Below, piece by piece: positions 48,160 to 59,669 of a stretch of DNA of 64,000 nucleotides (its first letter is position 1; every line of letters begins with the position of its first letter). This DNA comes from Acanthosepion pharaonis (taxonomy: Eukaryota; Mollusca; Cephalopoda; Sepiida; Sepiidae), in the NCBI GenBank assembly GCA_903632075.3, contig CAHIKZ030000126.1:344501-408500 (forward strand). The letters run 5' to 3'. The notes under the pieces are model-generated. The model was not told the DNA's origin, searched no databases, and worked only from the letters and a program-made list of their open reading frames with translations. The translations under genes and the position numbers were made by a program.

Positions 48160-48600
48160 AATGTCTGGTCACTCATATCTGAGGATGCCTGTCTATTAGG
48201 GCAGCTAGCCAATCCCTGTTGCAGACGCCTTCTCAGGCACATTTGTGTTTATTCAACACCCACAGAGCCCATCTGTGGCTTATACTGCAACTATGCTGAA
48301 TGGACCTTGTTTCTGGCTTAGAACGCATTATCTAGCATGATTAACAGTCTGAAGGACAGCACATTCAAACGCTCGCACATGATGACTTGTGGCTTCATGC
48401 TAGCACAAGCATCAATGGCTCCCAAATGAGTTCTGTCTACTCAATTTCATTCAAAGATTGGGTTAACCTGTAATATGAATTTAGGCATTTTCCAAAGGTG
48501 CCACACACTAGGATTGCCTCCCCCAGATTGATAATGTCAAGAAGTTGACAAATTGACCATGTTGAGATTTGAACCTGTATGTGATAGTCAGAAAATTTTG
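48160..48600 (-). repeat. Dispersed repeat R1, minus copy, with B-box-like word
   Basis: Reverse complement matches 21940-22190. On the minus strand GGTTCAAATCTCAACATGGTC (about 48562-48582) resembles a tRNA-type B box, so this may be a composite SINE; no A box was convincing. Confidence 0.5.
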
Positions 48601-48914
48601 CACCCTCTCTCCTAGATTGTTTATATATTTATAATCTTTATGTAAAACAAAAAGCACCTATTCAATTTTGTTTTCTCTAGTTAGGGTCTATTTTTTTATG
48701 CTTGCATTTTGTGAGAGTAAGAGTTGTGGAAAGAGCAACCAAATTCACCATGACTAAATACTAGTTGTAAATTTACTATATTTCAATATTGTTAAAGCTT
48801 TGGCATTGAGCATAAATAGCATTTCCAGCTATTTACAATCATTGATGGATCCATGGATAGTAAGATGATTTGTCAGTAGTCATTTTGTTTTGAAGGTTTA
48901 TAAGTGAATCCAAA

Positions 48915-50880
48915 AAAAATGATCTCCTTGGTTCTCACCTGCCTGCTCAGTCACTAGAGCTTACAGGAATCGCTTCTTCTGGCTATACCAGAGTGACAGA
49001 TTTGATTATAACAGATATCTCTTTGTCATTACTTGTAATAAGTTTAGTGTTTTCTCAAAGAAGTTACTATTTACTGATGGAATGAGACCCTGTATAGCCT
49101 CTCACAAGTTTCATTCTAGAGATTACTGGCAGCTCTGCAAGAATGTGCTGAATAACAGCAAATCTTCAGTCCTTCCTCACTTCAATTAATTTAAAGTATT
49201 GGCATCTACTGCAGATAAAGCAGAGTGCTTTGCTTAGAAGTTCTCTTCCAACTCCACTCTTGACTCCTCTGGAGTACCTCTGCCAGATTTTCTCCTTAGA
49301 ACAGATGCCCTATTGAGTGATATATGCCTAACTCCATCATTGTTTTCTGATATCATTTCTAAATTAGATCCCCATACGGTATGCAGATGTGACTGGATCC
49401 CTGCAGTCATTCTAAAGAAATGTGCTCCTGAGCTGGCTGCAAACTTTACAACTCACTGCTTCTTGCTTTCCAACTTGTTGGAAGTCCTCCTCTGTAGTTC
49501 CTGTTTTTAGCAACTCCAGGGAACCCTCTAACCTCTTAAATTATTGCTTTATTAGTCTCTTACCACTTTTCAACAGAGTACTTGAGGTTCTAATCATTGC
49601 CAAATTGGTTAAGTGTCTTACTTTGCATAGTCTCCTTTTAATATGACTTCCATTTTACCATGTCTACTTTCGACATATAAACAGCCATCAATGAATTTGT
49701 CTATCAAGTTTTAGATAAGAATAGCAAAGCCTGGGCTGTGGTTGAAGATATCTCAAAGGTGTTTGATAAGGTTTGGCCTTCTCTGCAAGCTTTAAGTGCT
49801 TCTGTGTCACAGGACAAATATTTGGCTTAACCAAATCATTCCTAACAAATCATGTAATAAAGGGCATGCTTCCTGATCATTACATACTAATGCAGGTTTC
49901 CCTGAGGACACTAAAAAATGGACTCACACTATTTCTGATCTTCATCAATGACTTCCATGATGTCATCAGTTCTTAACTAGGTGTTTATGCAGATGATACA
50001 ATCATTTACTCTTGTCTTAGTAGCAAGTCTGATAGACCCAACAAAGTAAACCAAATAACTGCTGTTGAAAAGGATCTCCAATCACTGGTTAACTGGGGTA
50101 AGAAATGGCCTGTAAATTTTAATGCCTCCAAAACTAAATTACTTTCATTTAATCACCACAGAATTTTTACCTACCTACCATAAGTATGGATGATGCTAAA
50201 CATCAAGAGAGAAACACTCTATGCTTTCTTGATTTTGTGTTTTCCACTGATATGAAGTAAATTGTGACTTAAATCAAATTAATTGCTACATCTGCTGCTT
50301 GTAGTTGACTCACTGTATTGTACCAGAAAATTTATAAACTGCTGTTCATCTGTGCATTGAATTCTGGTGCACTTGCTATATATCTCAAGATTCTTGACAA
50401 AATTCAAAGTTTGTAATGTAATTGATCATGAGGGGGACATCTTCATTTCAGCCACTTTCTCACCAATGTGTCATAGCTTCCCTCTGCCTTTTCTGCAAAT
50501 ATTTTCATGGCAATTGTTCTGATGAGCTGTCCTCCTTACTGCCTCGACTGCATAAATTTAAGTGTGCTATTAGATTGGTAACTAGGTCTCACTGTTTTAC
50601 AGTTGAACTAGCTATGACTGTTCTACTTTTTTTTTCTTTTTTTTTTGCACTTCTCACCTAGAGAATTTCACTTTAATTTCTTGCACCCCTGCCACATACG
50701 GTCTTCAAAAATTTAAATACAACATTAATCACAACCTTCTGTCTTCTTGAAACCTGTTTCTTTATTATCCTTTCCTCACTCCTCTTCACTAAAGTCTTCT
50801 CATTCTCTTTCCCTCCCTGTAAACCCCCTGCATTCTAGTGGCATTATCACCTTGCTTGGGGCTGAAACAATTAAAAAAAA
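48915..50880 (+). pseudogene. Jockey/CR1-like LINE reverse transcriptase relic, copy F
   Basis: The longest LINE relic here. In order: a region just before the RT; SWKSSSVVPVFSNS and SNLLNYCFISLLPLFNRVLE (compare KNYRPISLLP); FDKVW near 49760; LFLIFINDFHDVISS; then the catalytic VYADDT with YADD at 49986-49997; VNWGKKWPVNFNASKTKLLSF; and the C-terminal region IYLKILDKIQ through the 3' end CTTGCTTGGGGCTGAAACAATTAAAAA at about 50875. Stops and shifts interrupt each block. No endonuclease domain could be traced upstream, so it is 5'-truncated. Confidence 0.85.
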
Positions 50881-51682
50881 AATAACTAGATAAAAATAAC
50901 TGAATGAACTGATAGATTTTATTGCTAAATTTTTAGCAGCCAAGTAACATTTTCAGATGTTCCAACTTTTATGTAAATCAAAATTGGTCTCTTTAATTAT
51001 ATCAAGTACTTTGTATTTAAAAAATGTTCTTCCATAATTTTTTGTTTTATAATTGTTCCAAATGTAGAGATAATCTTTTTCATTTGTTTCTTCCTTTTTG
51101 TCTATTCTGTTTATCAGTAATATAAAATAAAATATCTTCCTGTGTATCTTATGAGGAAATGTCTTTTTCTGAATGTCTGATTTCAACAAGCACTCATGCT
51201 CACTTAAATACAGATTTGGCCTCAGAGGTTTTATATGTTTAATCAGTTGACCATGTTGTGGTGGTCTTGTTAGTGTTACCAATTAGACATTCAAACCTGC
51301 AGGCTGTTTATTAAACTTGAAAAAGTCAATGAGATAACCTCATAAGTGCCTACTGCTGTGTTTTGATTACATTCTATGCTTATGTGTAAATATAGTTGTT
51401 TTTATCTCAGTGCGCTATTGTTCAGGAAGGCAATTTTGAAGCTCTCAAGTATTAATAATTCTGAATAAGAAACAATTATTTATATTTTTCCAACATTCAT
51501 AATATAAAATTATCTTCTTAAAAACAGTTTTGCCTAAAAGATTTAACACAAGCATTATTTCTTCAGTTTTTCTCATGATGTACACTCTGGGAACTAAATG
51601 TTTAAAATGTAGGAAAAAAAGGCTAAAAAATCTTTTGCCAATGACTAAAGAAGTCAGTTTTATTATTTACATTTTAAAAGAA

Positions 51683-52300
51683 TCATTTCACCCCAAGCAA
51701 GTCAATAAAAAGACTAAGATGCAAGGGGTTACTGATTGTGAAAGAATTAGAAAATGAAAAGCATTAAGAGAGAAGATAATAATTAACTTTGCATTTATAT
51801 TTTTAAAGATCAAGGTTGACTGGAAAACAAGAAGCCAGAAGAGTTCCACAAGTGAGAAGTGTGAGAGGAGACATTTGCAAAGCATATCTAACCATTTTAA
51901 CTGTAAAATGATGAGACCTTGCTGCCAATCTAGTACTGTGCTTAAATTCATGAAATCTAGATACCAAAGAGGAAAGCTCATCAAAACAATTGCCATGAAA
52001 ATATTCATAGAAAAGGCACAGCAAAGCTATATTATGGTGGTGGTAAAGTGACTGGACCCAAGATACCAGGTCAAGATCAATAATATTGCAGATTTTTCTT
52101 TGGATTTTATCAAGAATATCTAAATATATAGTAGAAGCACCAGAAGACCAGATATAGCAGCAATATTCAATGTATGAGCAAATGATAGATTTATAAATGT
52201 GTATAATAGATTCTGGCAAGAAAAATTATCTAGCATGACACAGCAAAGCAATTTTCCTAGCAATTGATTCAATTTAATCTTTTCACTTCATGTTAGCAGA
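51683..52300 (-). mobile_element. Jockey/CR1-like LINE 3' end, copy G
   Basis: The minus frame 51803-52219 is open for 138 codons: IIHIYKSIICSYIEYCCYIW, then LDILDKIQRKICNIID, LLCLFYEYFHGNCFDELSSL and HHFTVK. This is the C-terminal region of the LINE ORF2 and the cleanest copy in the window. The 3' end is CACCCCAAGCAAG in antisense at about 51688. Confidence 0.85.
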
Positions 52301-52309
52301 AAATGTTAG

Positions 52310-53870
52310 TCCCTTTCCTGGAGGTTAGCATCAGGCAATTAAAAGGGAGCAGTTTCATTTTGGAAGCATTAAAATTATCATAAAATAAACATTTTGTTTT
52401 GTAACATTATACAAGATGAAAATTTTATGTTGGATTATGTTAGAACTATAAGATTAACATAAATCAAAAATGCAATTAGCTTCCTTTCTTAATATTTATC
52501 AAATTGATGCCTTTCTCAATTTTACAAAGTCTTATTCATCAATGGATATTAAGTGTTTATTTAAGTCCTGTATATTTGCTCAATTCAAGCCAACAATATT
52601 TATACCAATATGATTTGCTGCAAATAGAATCTACCTCTTTACCTGAGATGTTACAGAATTTTTAATCTTCCCATGTTATTAAATAATTATTTTGTTCAGC
52701 CAAGGTTGGTATAAGACTATGTTTTGGAAAAGAATTCATAATAGTATCAAATGTCTACTATAAAATTTTTGTGTTTGAGACCCAGTTTGTGCCTAGTTTT
52801 GAATATTGACCACTCACAATTTTTGCTCTTGATGTGTCCATGGAGACACATCTAACTCTACTGAATTTGTAAATTCAATCTGATGTAGAAGATTTAATAA
52901 TGCTGAATCCCTGCTAAAATTGTATCGAGCAGAATAAAATTGCAAATGGAGTTTCTCTGTTGGTTTTCTTTATTAAGTGTACAATAATAGCTTTATTAAA
53001 AATCATGTCAGTATGTGTCCATGTGTCATACCAGTGTTCACAAAGAGTGTGTAGATGTCAAGGTATCAAATACAAGGGATTAAAGAAGAAAGAAAAATGG
53101 CTTGCACAGCTCATGGTTAGAGTCCGCATGTTAGAAACATATTCTGATAATGTAATAATAATAATATTAGCCATTTCCTTACAAGGAAACATTTGCTCGA
53201 GCAGCTGGTACTACTTTTGGTTGAAATTCATTAAATTTTTCTATTAAAACAATTTTTTTTAGGAAAATAGGTTTCTCAAGTTCAGTCACTGTTATCACTA
53301 TTTCTAATATTGATGGGGATTTTCTTCCTAACTGTTTGTTTCAAGTAGTGTGGAACATCAACAACTTTATTATGTCATCATTTTCTCCTCAAGTTACATG
53401 TACTATCCATTTTTGTTGTCGTTGCTGCTGTTGAAAGTCCTCAAGTGATGTGTATTTTTTTTCCTGGTACAGTTCTTTGATTCTTTAGAACCAATCCACA
53501 AGGTTTGAAGAAGGATGGTCTTTGCTTCGACACAGGTTTCACTTGCTTAAAGACATTTTTAATTATTGATTTGAAAAAGTAGTTGTAAACAACTAACCAT
53601 TTTGATTTTTCTGAACTAATTTGGCACCATGCATGAAATACTATTGTAGTGTCTTCCCTCTAATGAGTCTACATTTCCTACTAATTTTATAGTAAGTGAA
53701 ATAAACCTTGGGGGAACAGTGATATAGACTGAATGCTGGTCAATTGACACACACTCCCAACTCATGTAACGCACTTCTGTTGTATTTACTGTTCAAATAC
53801 ACTACTTATCTGCAACCTCTTGTTTTGTTATTTCTTAACCAATTACTTGGTCACAACAAATACACATGAA
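52310..53870. other. AT-rich DNA, nothing recognised
   Basis: The 95-codon plus frame at 52960-53247 has no motif I can name. Otherwise no gene-like content. Confidence 0.5.
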
Positions 53871-53879
53871 AGTCTCAAT

Positions 53880-54195
53880 CTGAAAAGGCCTTTATAAACA
53901 TGACTCAAGTTCTTGGGTTAATGTTTTGGTTTTGTAACAATTTGTGGTGTTGTGTGAAACTATCTCTGGTGCAGCTTATCCTATTTTCAATTTCCTTTTC
54001 TCCTATACTAAATTTGTTATAACCAATCCATATTCCAAGGTATTTAAAGTGCTTAGTATTTATTAATTCTATATCCTGAATTTTTATGATGGATTTAAGG
54101 TAGGTGCCATCACTGCTTTCATTCCAGTTCTGGATCATAGTTTCTATTTTGGAAAAATTTATCTTGAGTCTTATTTCTTGAAACATTTGATAGAG
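53880..54195 (-). pseudogene. Non-LTR RT C-terminal fragment (second LINE family)
   Basis: The minus frame 53905-54186 reads IRLKINFSKIETMIQNWNES, then IKIQDIELINTKHFKYLGIW and EKEIENRISCTRDSF. GLKIN..KT..M followed by KYLG..I......EI..RI..A...F is the layout of the thumb region after the palm in RTE/CR1-like LINEs. Open for 93 codons. Confidence 0.7.
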
Positions 54196-54300
54196 GACGT
54201 TTTCATTTTATCATGAATTCAGGGCATGTACCATCACTGTTTTCATTTCAATTCCAGATCATAATTCCTGTTTTATTTCTTGGAACACTTTATAGAGGAT
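54195..54300 (-). repeat. Partial direct duplication of the LINE fragment
   Basis: GTACCATCACTGTTTTCATTTCAATTCCAGATCATA...TTTCTTGGAACA...TAGAGGA repeats, with a deletion, the sequence at about 54100-54200. Confidence 0.7.
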
Positions 54301-54399
54301 GTTGATTTTATGTTTAAGATCATTCTTATCCCAACTATGAATACCTCTATTGTCGACATAATCCTCATCATCAATCCCTTAGCCTTGGGAGGAAAAGCA

Positions 54400-54720
54400 A
54401 GATCATTGTCTTGTATCAGTAGATTCAGTAGAGGTTGTGGAGGACACATAAAGAGGGCTTGGAAAACTTGATACTCAAAGGACAGATGGAAGGCAAGAGA
54501 GACAAAGGAAAGCAATGCATAACCTACCTGATGAGCTTGAGTAAATAGATGGAAGAGCATGGTTTAGGAGAGATAACAAAAAGACAAAATTATTAAAAGC
54601 TACATAGGACAGGAAATTGTGGAGAGCTATGATTGTCCATGTCCTGAAGGTGCACAGCACATAGAAAATGGAATACTTTGCCCATCTCTTCATATATGTG
54701 CATGTAAATGTACAGGGCAT
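54400..54720 (+). mobile_element. RTE-like LINE 3' fragment
   Basis: GGACACATAAAGAGGGCTTGGAAAACTTGATACTC...GACAGGAAATTGTGGAGAGC aligns with 27003-27185 (plus) and antisense with 3560-3640. Heavily broken. Confidence 0.7.
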
Positions 54721-54729
54721 AGTCTAGGA

Positions 54730-56110
54730 AAAGATTAAATAGACAGGAGCTCTTATTTCTTCTAAATGATGTTTGGAATGTTTCTGTATTGGGGTCCTTG
54801 CCAGACATGTAAGATTTTGTGGACTGATAAAGTTCTTTTTTAGATGCATTCACTTAATCTGGATAAGAAAATGCAAATTAATTATGAAAGAGATAGAGAA
54901 AAGATTGTTAGAAAAAATTAAAACAAAAATATACAAGTAATGCTCTAAAAGTAATGCCTCTTATCTATTTCCGCAGAAAGTAGAACAGATTTCTTGAGCA
55001 CAATAATACTTTTGCACAGTGCAAGGTTTCAGTTCTACTTTCCTACACGATCAGAACCATTGGCAGTGGATTAACAGCTGTGTTTAAATTGGAACATGGT
55101 TTGTCACATGTATTATCATTACTGAAATGATAAACTCACCTTTGTGTTCACATCATCTTCTGTTTGGTCTCCATAAATATTTGGCATGCATTAATGAATA
55201 TAAATGGGTTCAATTGTTTCCTTTGGAGAAATTCAACAGTACATCTCTAATTTGTCTCTACTTTCATATCATATACTCTTTTGCCAGGTTGCTACCTGTA
55301 ACAAGATAAAAAAAAAAAATTATGGGTCATTGATAGGAAGGTCCAATCTCTACTGCTGTATGACCAACATCAGACTTTGATGTCAGGCTAACATGATAAA
55401 TTAAGAGTGATCCTTATATATAGTTTTTATGTGTGTCTGTTAATTAGAAGCAAAATGATTGCAATAGAAAGGGGGGAAATATCCTTCAGAAAAGATAAGA
55501 GGTGAGGAAATATCTATTGGGTTCATAGTAAAGGGGATATATTAACAGTATGAAGTAGTATAAAAACACAGGACAGGTGTCAAATAGCTTTCATTACTTC
55601 TTTTGCTTACCTATTTTTGTAAATATCTTTTTTATATCTCTATAAGCCTCCTTTTTAATGTTGAACTTATTTCTGAACTTGCTCTAATATCTGGCAGTGT
55701 TTTAGGGCATGAAGAAGTTTTGCTAATAATTATGTCTGAATTTCCAGCAGTGAAAATGTGAAAAGTGAATCAAATTGTTTCTCAGCTTCTAGCTGTTCCA
55801 AGTTCAAAGGTTTCATTATTAATCATTCTCTATTTCTTAGTTTATAGAAGAGACAGATAAACAAAGGTAAAAATTGTATTAACTATATAAAGATTCAGAA
55901 ACAATTTAAAAAAAAGTATTAAAAGAAAGACTATAAATTGTTTTTATATTCAATTATTTTTCACTAAGACTATTGCAGACTATTATGAATCGGATACTAC
56001 CAAGTTACATTACTTGTTGAACAAGGATTTTTTTTTATAGTTCTGTTAGTTTTAAAAATAACTATAAAATTATAACTCAAATCATATAACAATGTGAAAT
56101 ATATACACAT
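54730..56110. other. AT-rich DNA, nothing recognised
   Basis: No element or gene that I can support. Confidence 0.5.
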
Positions 56111-56117
56111 ACATATG

Positions 56118-56520
56118 CACTATAAGCCAAAAGTTTGGTACCACCTTTTAGATTTAATAATTAGTAAGATTTTTGGTTTAATTAATTCTTACTAAGTAAA
56201 GATGTTGAAACTATTTAACCCATTAGTGTATGATTTCCAGTCTTTTAGAAAGGTGCTTACCTAAAATTTAAAATCTGTCAGTCCTAAAATTACCATTAGC
56301 CAGCAAAGTAGATGAGGTAAAATGAGCTAAAATTTTAAAGAAAAATTACACAGTAATGGGTTAATTTTGTAATTATTATTGGTGATAAAACCCTTCAGGG
56401 AGTGAAAGTCCCTTTAACATGAAGTGAACTAGTAAATTAGTTTTGAAAAAGGCATGCAACCTTCAGCTTTTAGGCAATTCTTTGAAATCCAGATGGTGAT
56501 CCCAAACTTTTGGTCTATAA

Positions 56521-56523
<3 letters not shown>
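56118..56523. mobile_element. Tc1-type MITE
   Basis: Terminal inverted repeats CACTATAAGCCAAAAGTTTGG... (56118-56145) and, on the other strand, CACATTATAGACCAAAAGTTTGG... (from 56523). CACTATAGGCCAAAAGTTTGG-like ends are those of Tc1-family elements. The 400-bp body has no transposase. A (TG)n(TA)n tract abuts the right end and hides the TA target site. Confidence 0.75.

Positions 56524-56564
<41 letters not shown>
56521..56564. repeat. (TG)n(TA)n microsatellite
   Basis: About 6 TG and 16 TA units, starting at the MITE end. Confidence 0.95.
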
Positions 56565-56568
<4 letters not shown>

Positions 56569-56621
56569 TAAGATGTGCTATATTTATGGGATAAAGTGCT
56601 TAATATCAGAGATAGTGTGTG

Positions 56622-56757
56622 TAAATATAAAAGTGAACATAGAAGTGAACACTTAGAGGCGACAGTCTTTCATGCTAGATGGCCTGATGATTGCATCTAT
56701 CATGAAACAGACTGTCGCCTCTAAGTGTTGACTTCTATGTTCACTTTTTATTTATAT
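56622..56757. repeat. Long hairpin (fold-back), about 135 bp
   Basis: Left arm TAAATATAAAAGTGAACATAGAAG...GGCGACAGTC (56622-56674) pairs with the right arm (56701-56757) with few mismatches; pairing continues inward through CTAGATGG / GCATCTAT, leaving a loop of about 10 bases. Confidence 0.8.
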
Positions 56758-56796
56758 ATTGACCACACAAAGGAGAAGGTAAAGACGCCCACTAGA

Positions 56797-56823
56797 CACA
56801 CACACACACACACACACACACAC
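56797..56823. repeat. (CA)13 microsatellite
   Basis: Pure CA run. Confidence 0.95.
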
Positions 56824-57046
56824 ATCTGATGCCCACTTAGACATACAAGAATCTTCACAAACCTAGATACACATAAAATTATCCATGGTTTCAATGCATG
56901 TGACACATGTCTGACCAATGAGAAGTGACTCAAACATAATTGAAAATACCAATTTTCTGTCTTTTTGTCTGTTTTCTCTCAATCTCTAATGAAGCTTAAA
57001 GTGAAACATGTTAGATTGATATACATTTCCTATTTGTTCGTTTGTT

Positions 57047-57048
<2 letters not shown>

Positions 57049-57077
<29 letters not shown>
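57049..57077. repeat. (TA)n microsatellite, left of the GC-richer block
   Basis: About 14 TA units. Confidence 0.95.
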
Positions 57078-57085
57078 ATGGAATA

Positions 57086-57575
57086 ATCTGCCACCCCAAT
57101 GAGTGACTACACTATAGTTAGTAACTACCAATAAGTATCTGTATATCAACAGACTAGAGAGACTAGCTGTGACCTGTTCCAGCTAAACAGTCAAACTCTC
57201 TGCCTTCGGGCAAAGAGGAACCCGGACGAGGCTCCGTCGATGGGCAGTGTCTTGTTCGGGGAGGTAGACTGCCCCTGAACCCGTTTATATAGGTTCAAAA
57301 GGGAATATTTTTGACTGAGCCTATGGGCTCAGAGAACCCACGCTAAACCGCCCTTGGGGGCAGGGGTAGCTAAATATACTAGCTGGGATCTGTTCAGTAC
57401 GACTCGGACTTACACGAGAACTACTCACCTTCCAATAGTAGCACTGACTTCTGGATTGACTTGCAACAACCTTGTACATAACTGTTACCTTTATTCTTAT
57501 TGTACTGGCTTTTTTACAATAAACCTTTACTTATTTTATCCACCGTGTTTTTCAAGTATATATTCCTATTTGCAC
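57086..57575 (+). mobile_element. Probable solo LTR, about 490 bp
   Basis: A GC-richer island between two TA tracts. On the plus strand it has a TATA-like CCGTTTATATAGG (about 57279) and, about 230 bp later, a polyadenylation word ACAATAAACC (about 57518), the usual spacing inside an LTR. GGAATA occurs on both sides (57080-57085 and 57576-57581) and may be the target duplication. I could not confirm TG...CA ends, so the limits are tentative. Confidence 0.5.
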
Positions 57576-57576
57576 G

Positions 57577-57579
<3 letters not shown>

Positions 57580-57626
<47 letters not shown>

Positions 57627-57627
57627 T
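57580..57627. repeat. (TA)n(CA)n microsatellite, right of the GC-richer block
   Basis: About 13 TA units followed by about 10 CA units. Confidence 0.95.
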
Positions 57628-57629
57628 TT

Positions 57630-58970
57630 TAAAAAGTGATTCTGAAGTAATAGTTATAGCTTAACCTTTGAGAATATTCAATAAAAAGTTATATGGCTGA
57701 ACTTTGTTGGTTGCCTAAGGTTTAACTTATTTCTTTATAATATTACTCTCTAATAATTGAAGCCTGTAACCATTAAGTAGGGAGGTACTGCTAGAAAACA
57801 AGGAGACATAGCAGGGGTGTTTACTAATTAAAGGCTTTCCGACAGAGTGTTTTAAATAGATCAAAGAAAATATGAAAGAAAGCAAGTAATCTCAAGATAA
57901 CAAAATTGTTCTTATACATTGTGGTTTCAACTTCAGTTCTCTGTAAAAAGTATATAATATGTATGAATACCAAAAATTTGGCCTCCAGAGGGGAAAATTT
58001 GTCAGAAAACAGACTTAGTAACTTCACCTCAAGTATATTTGCCTTACTGTATCTCAAAACTTTGTACAAAAGAACTTTTCTTATTCTTCATTTGTTTTCT
58101 GTTATGTTGTCCAAGAGCAAAATAGATTTTTTTTCTCCTCTTAGAATATTAAATAGTCAGCATTCACATATTAACCACATGAATTGTTTGGGGAACTTCA
58201 TAGTATTTCTCTTGGTTATAGTTCTCTGCTTGTTGACAAAACAGTACCATCTTATATACTTTGAATAAGATTATAGATTTATTGATCAAAATAAAATTAC
58301 TTTTTGTTTTTGGCTACAGCTTAGTGATAGTATTAACATGATGGTTGCTCAAATCTCTAAGGTGCAAAATTCTTATGCTGCTGTGAGGTAATTCTCTGAA
58401 CTTGCCAAGCAACCGAGTTTATAATACAATCAACAAGAGAATAATTTGGCAAATAGTTTGGGCTACTGCACGCTTCTACTCTTGAGGTGTCTTTGCAGTA
58501 TGATTGCTGATTCAGCATTTTGTCCTCATAGTGTTTAACTGAAATATTGTGTAAATACCCAGATTTCATCATTGTATTATTCTCTCAGTAATTTAAAACT
58601 CTTCATATATGAATTATGAGGAAAACCATTTGTATGTTTTATTTTTCAATAAAGAATCGGGAAATTCAGTTAATAAGGTTTGCATTGTACTGATTACTGG
58701 AGCTGGCTTATCAATGAAAGAAAGCCCCTGAAGCCACTGAATAGTTTTTTTGGTCCCAAAATGCAATGGCCAAGTTTAATTGACTTGGCACTCATTACAT
58801 GCTTGCAAGCCAATTCTGTCATGATTGAAAAACCAAAAAAAAAAAAATGTGGAATACTGAAAGGAAACTTTGTATAATACACTTTCTTGGCTAAAATTCT
58901 TTGCTTTGAACTAAACAATAAAATTTCTCTGGCATTCTTATGCACCATACTGGGAAACTCTTGTTTAGTG
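57630..58970. other. AT-rich DNA, nothing recognised
   Basis: The 120-codon plus frame at 57906-58268 is hydrophobic and leucine-rich but has no recognisable domain. I do not call it a gene. Confidence 0.45.
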
Positions 58971-58974
58971 TGTT

Positions 58975-59095
58975 AACTATGCTGACCTTTGTGATCCTAC
59001 CAGGGATTGAACTCACTATTCTTGGTTAACAAATGTTTGAAAATATTAGACTTCAAATCCTCAGCTTAATGGCTGTGGCATTAGAAGACTTGTCT
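58975..59095 (-). mobile_element. tRNA-derived SINE-like fragment
   Basis: Minus strand GTGAGTTCAATCCCTGGTAGG (about 58998-59018) fits a Pol III B box; TTAAGCTGAGGATTTGAAG about 45 bases upstream could be a worn A box. Confidence 0.4.
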
Positions 59096-59099
59096 TCCT

Positions 59100-59624
59100 T
59101 CCTTCCAAAGTGGATTTTACATTTAGGAATTATTTAACTTCATTCCTCAGTGTTATTTTTTCTATTGTTTGAAATTCTGTCACTATTTATCAAGATCCTG
59201 TTTTATTATAAGGAATAGAACATCTTAATATGGTAAAAGTTGTTATAATCCATTTTTTTCAGAGTTAATTTCATAAAGTCTGTTATCATTAAGAGATTTA
59301 AATTTCATCAGGTCTTTCCAATACTTATTAATCTGAGATAGTTTCAGTCTTCTTTTTTCTAAATGAAACTTTGAGAAAAAAGTCATATTTTTATCAATTT
59401 TGGTGTTTGTATGGAAACCTAAAAATGTTTATTTCATTTTCTCAGGTTAAATTTGACAATCTATTCAATCACATCTCCAATTTCTCTATGCCTTAATGCT
59501 ATCATTTCCATCTTCTACGCAAGCATTGTCCCTCTCTGCATTCCTTTATTTTGTGTAAAGTTAGTTAATATACTTTGTAGTAATACTAATTTTTGATTGA
59601 ACCAATTAAATGTCATGTAACAGG

Positions 59625-59669
<45 letters not shown>

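Noticed and set aside
52960..53247. 95-codon plus frame
   Set aside because: No recognisable domain; contains a cysteine/histidine-poor, mixed sequence without splice-site context that I could defend.
56680..56725. CTGATGA followed by GAAAC inside the 56.6-kb hairpin, hammerhead-like
   Set aside because: The 13 bases between the two blocks do not form a stem II and the blocks sit within the strong hairpin, so the match looks accidental.
57906..58268. 120-codon hydrophobic plus frame
   Set aside because: No motif or conserved neighbour, and not supported as an exon; AT-rich hydrophobic frames of this length can occur by chance.
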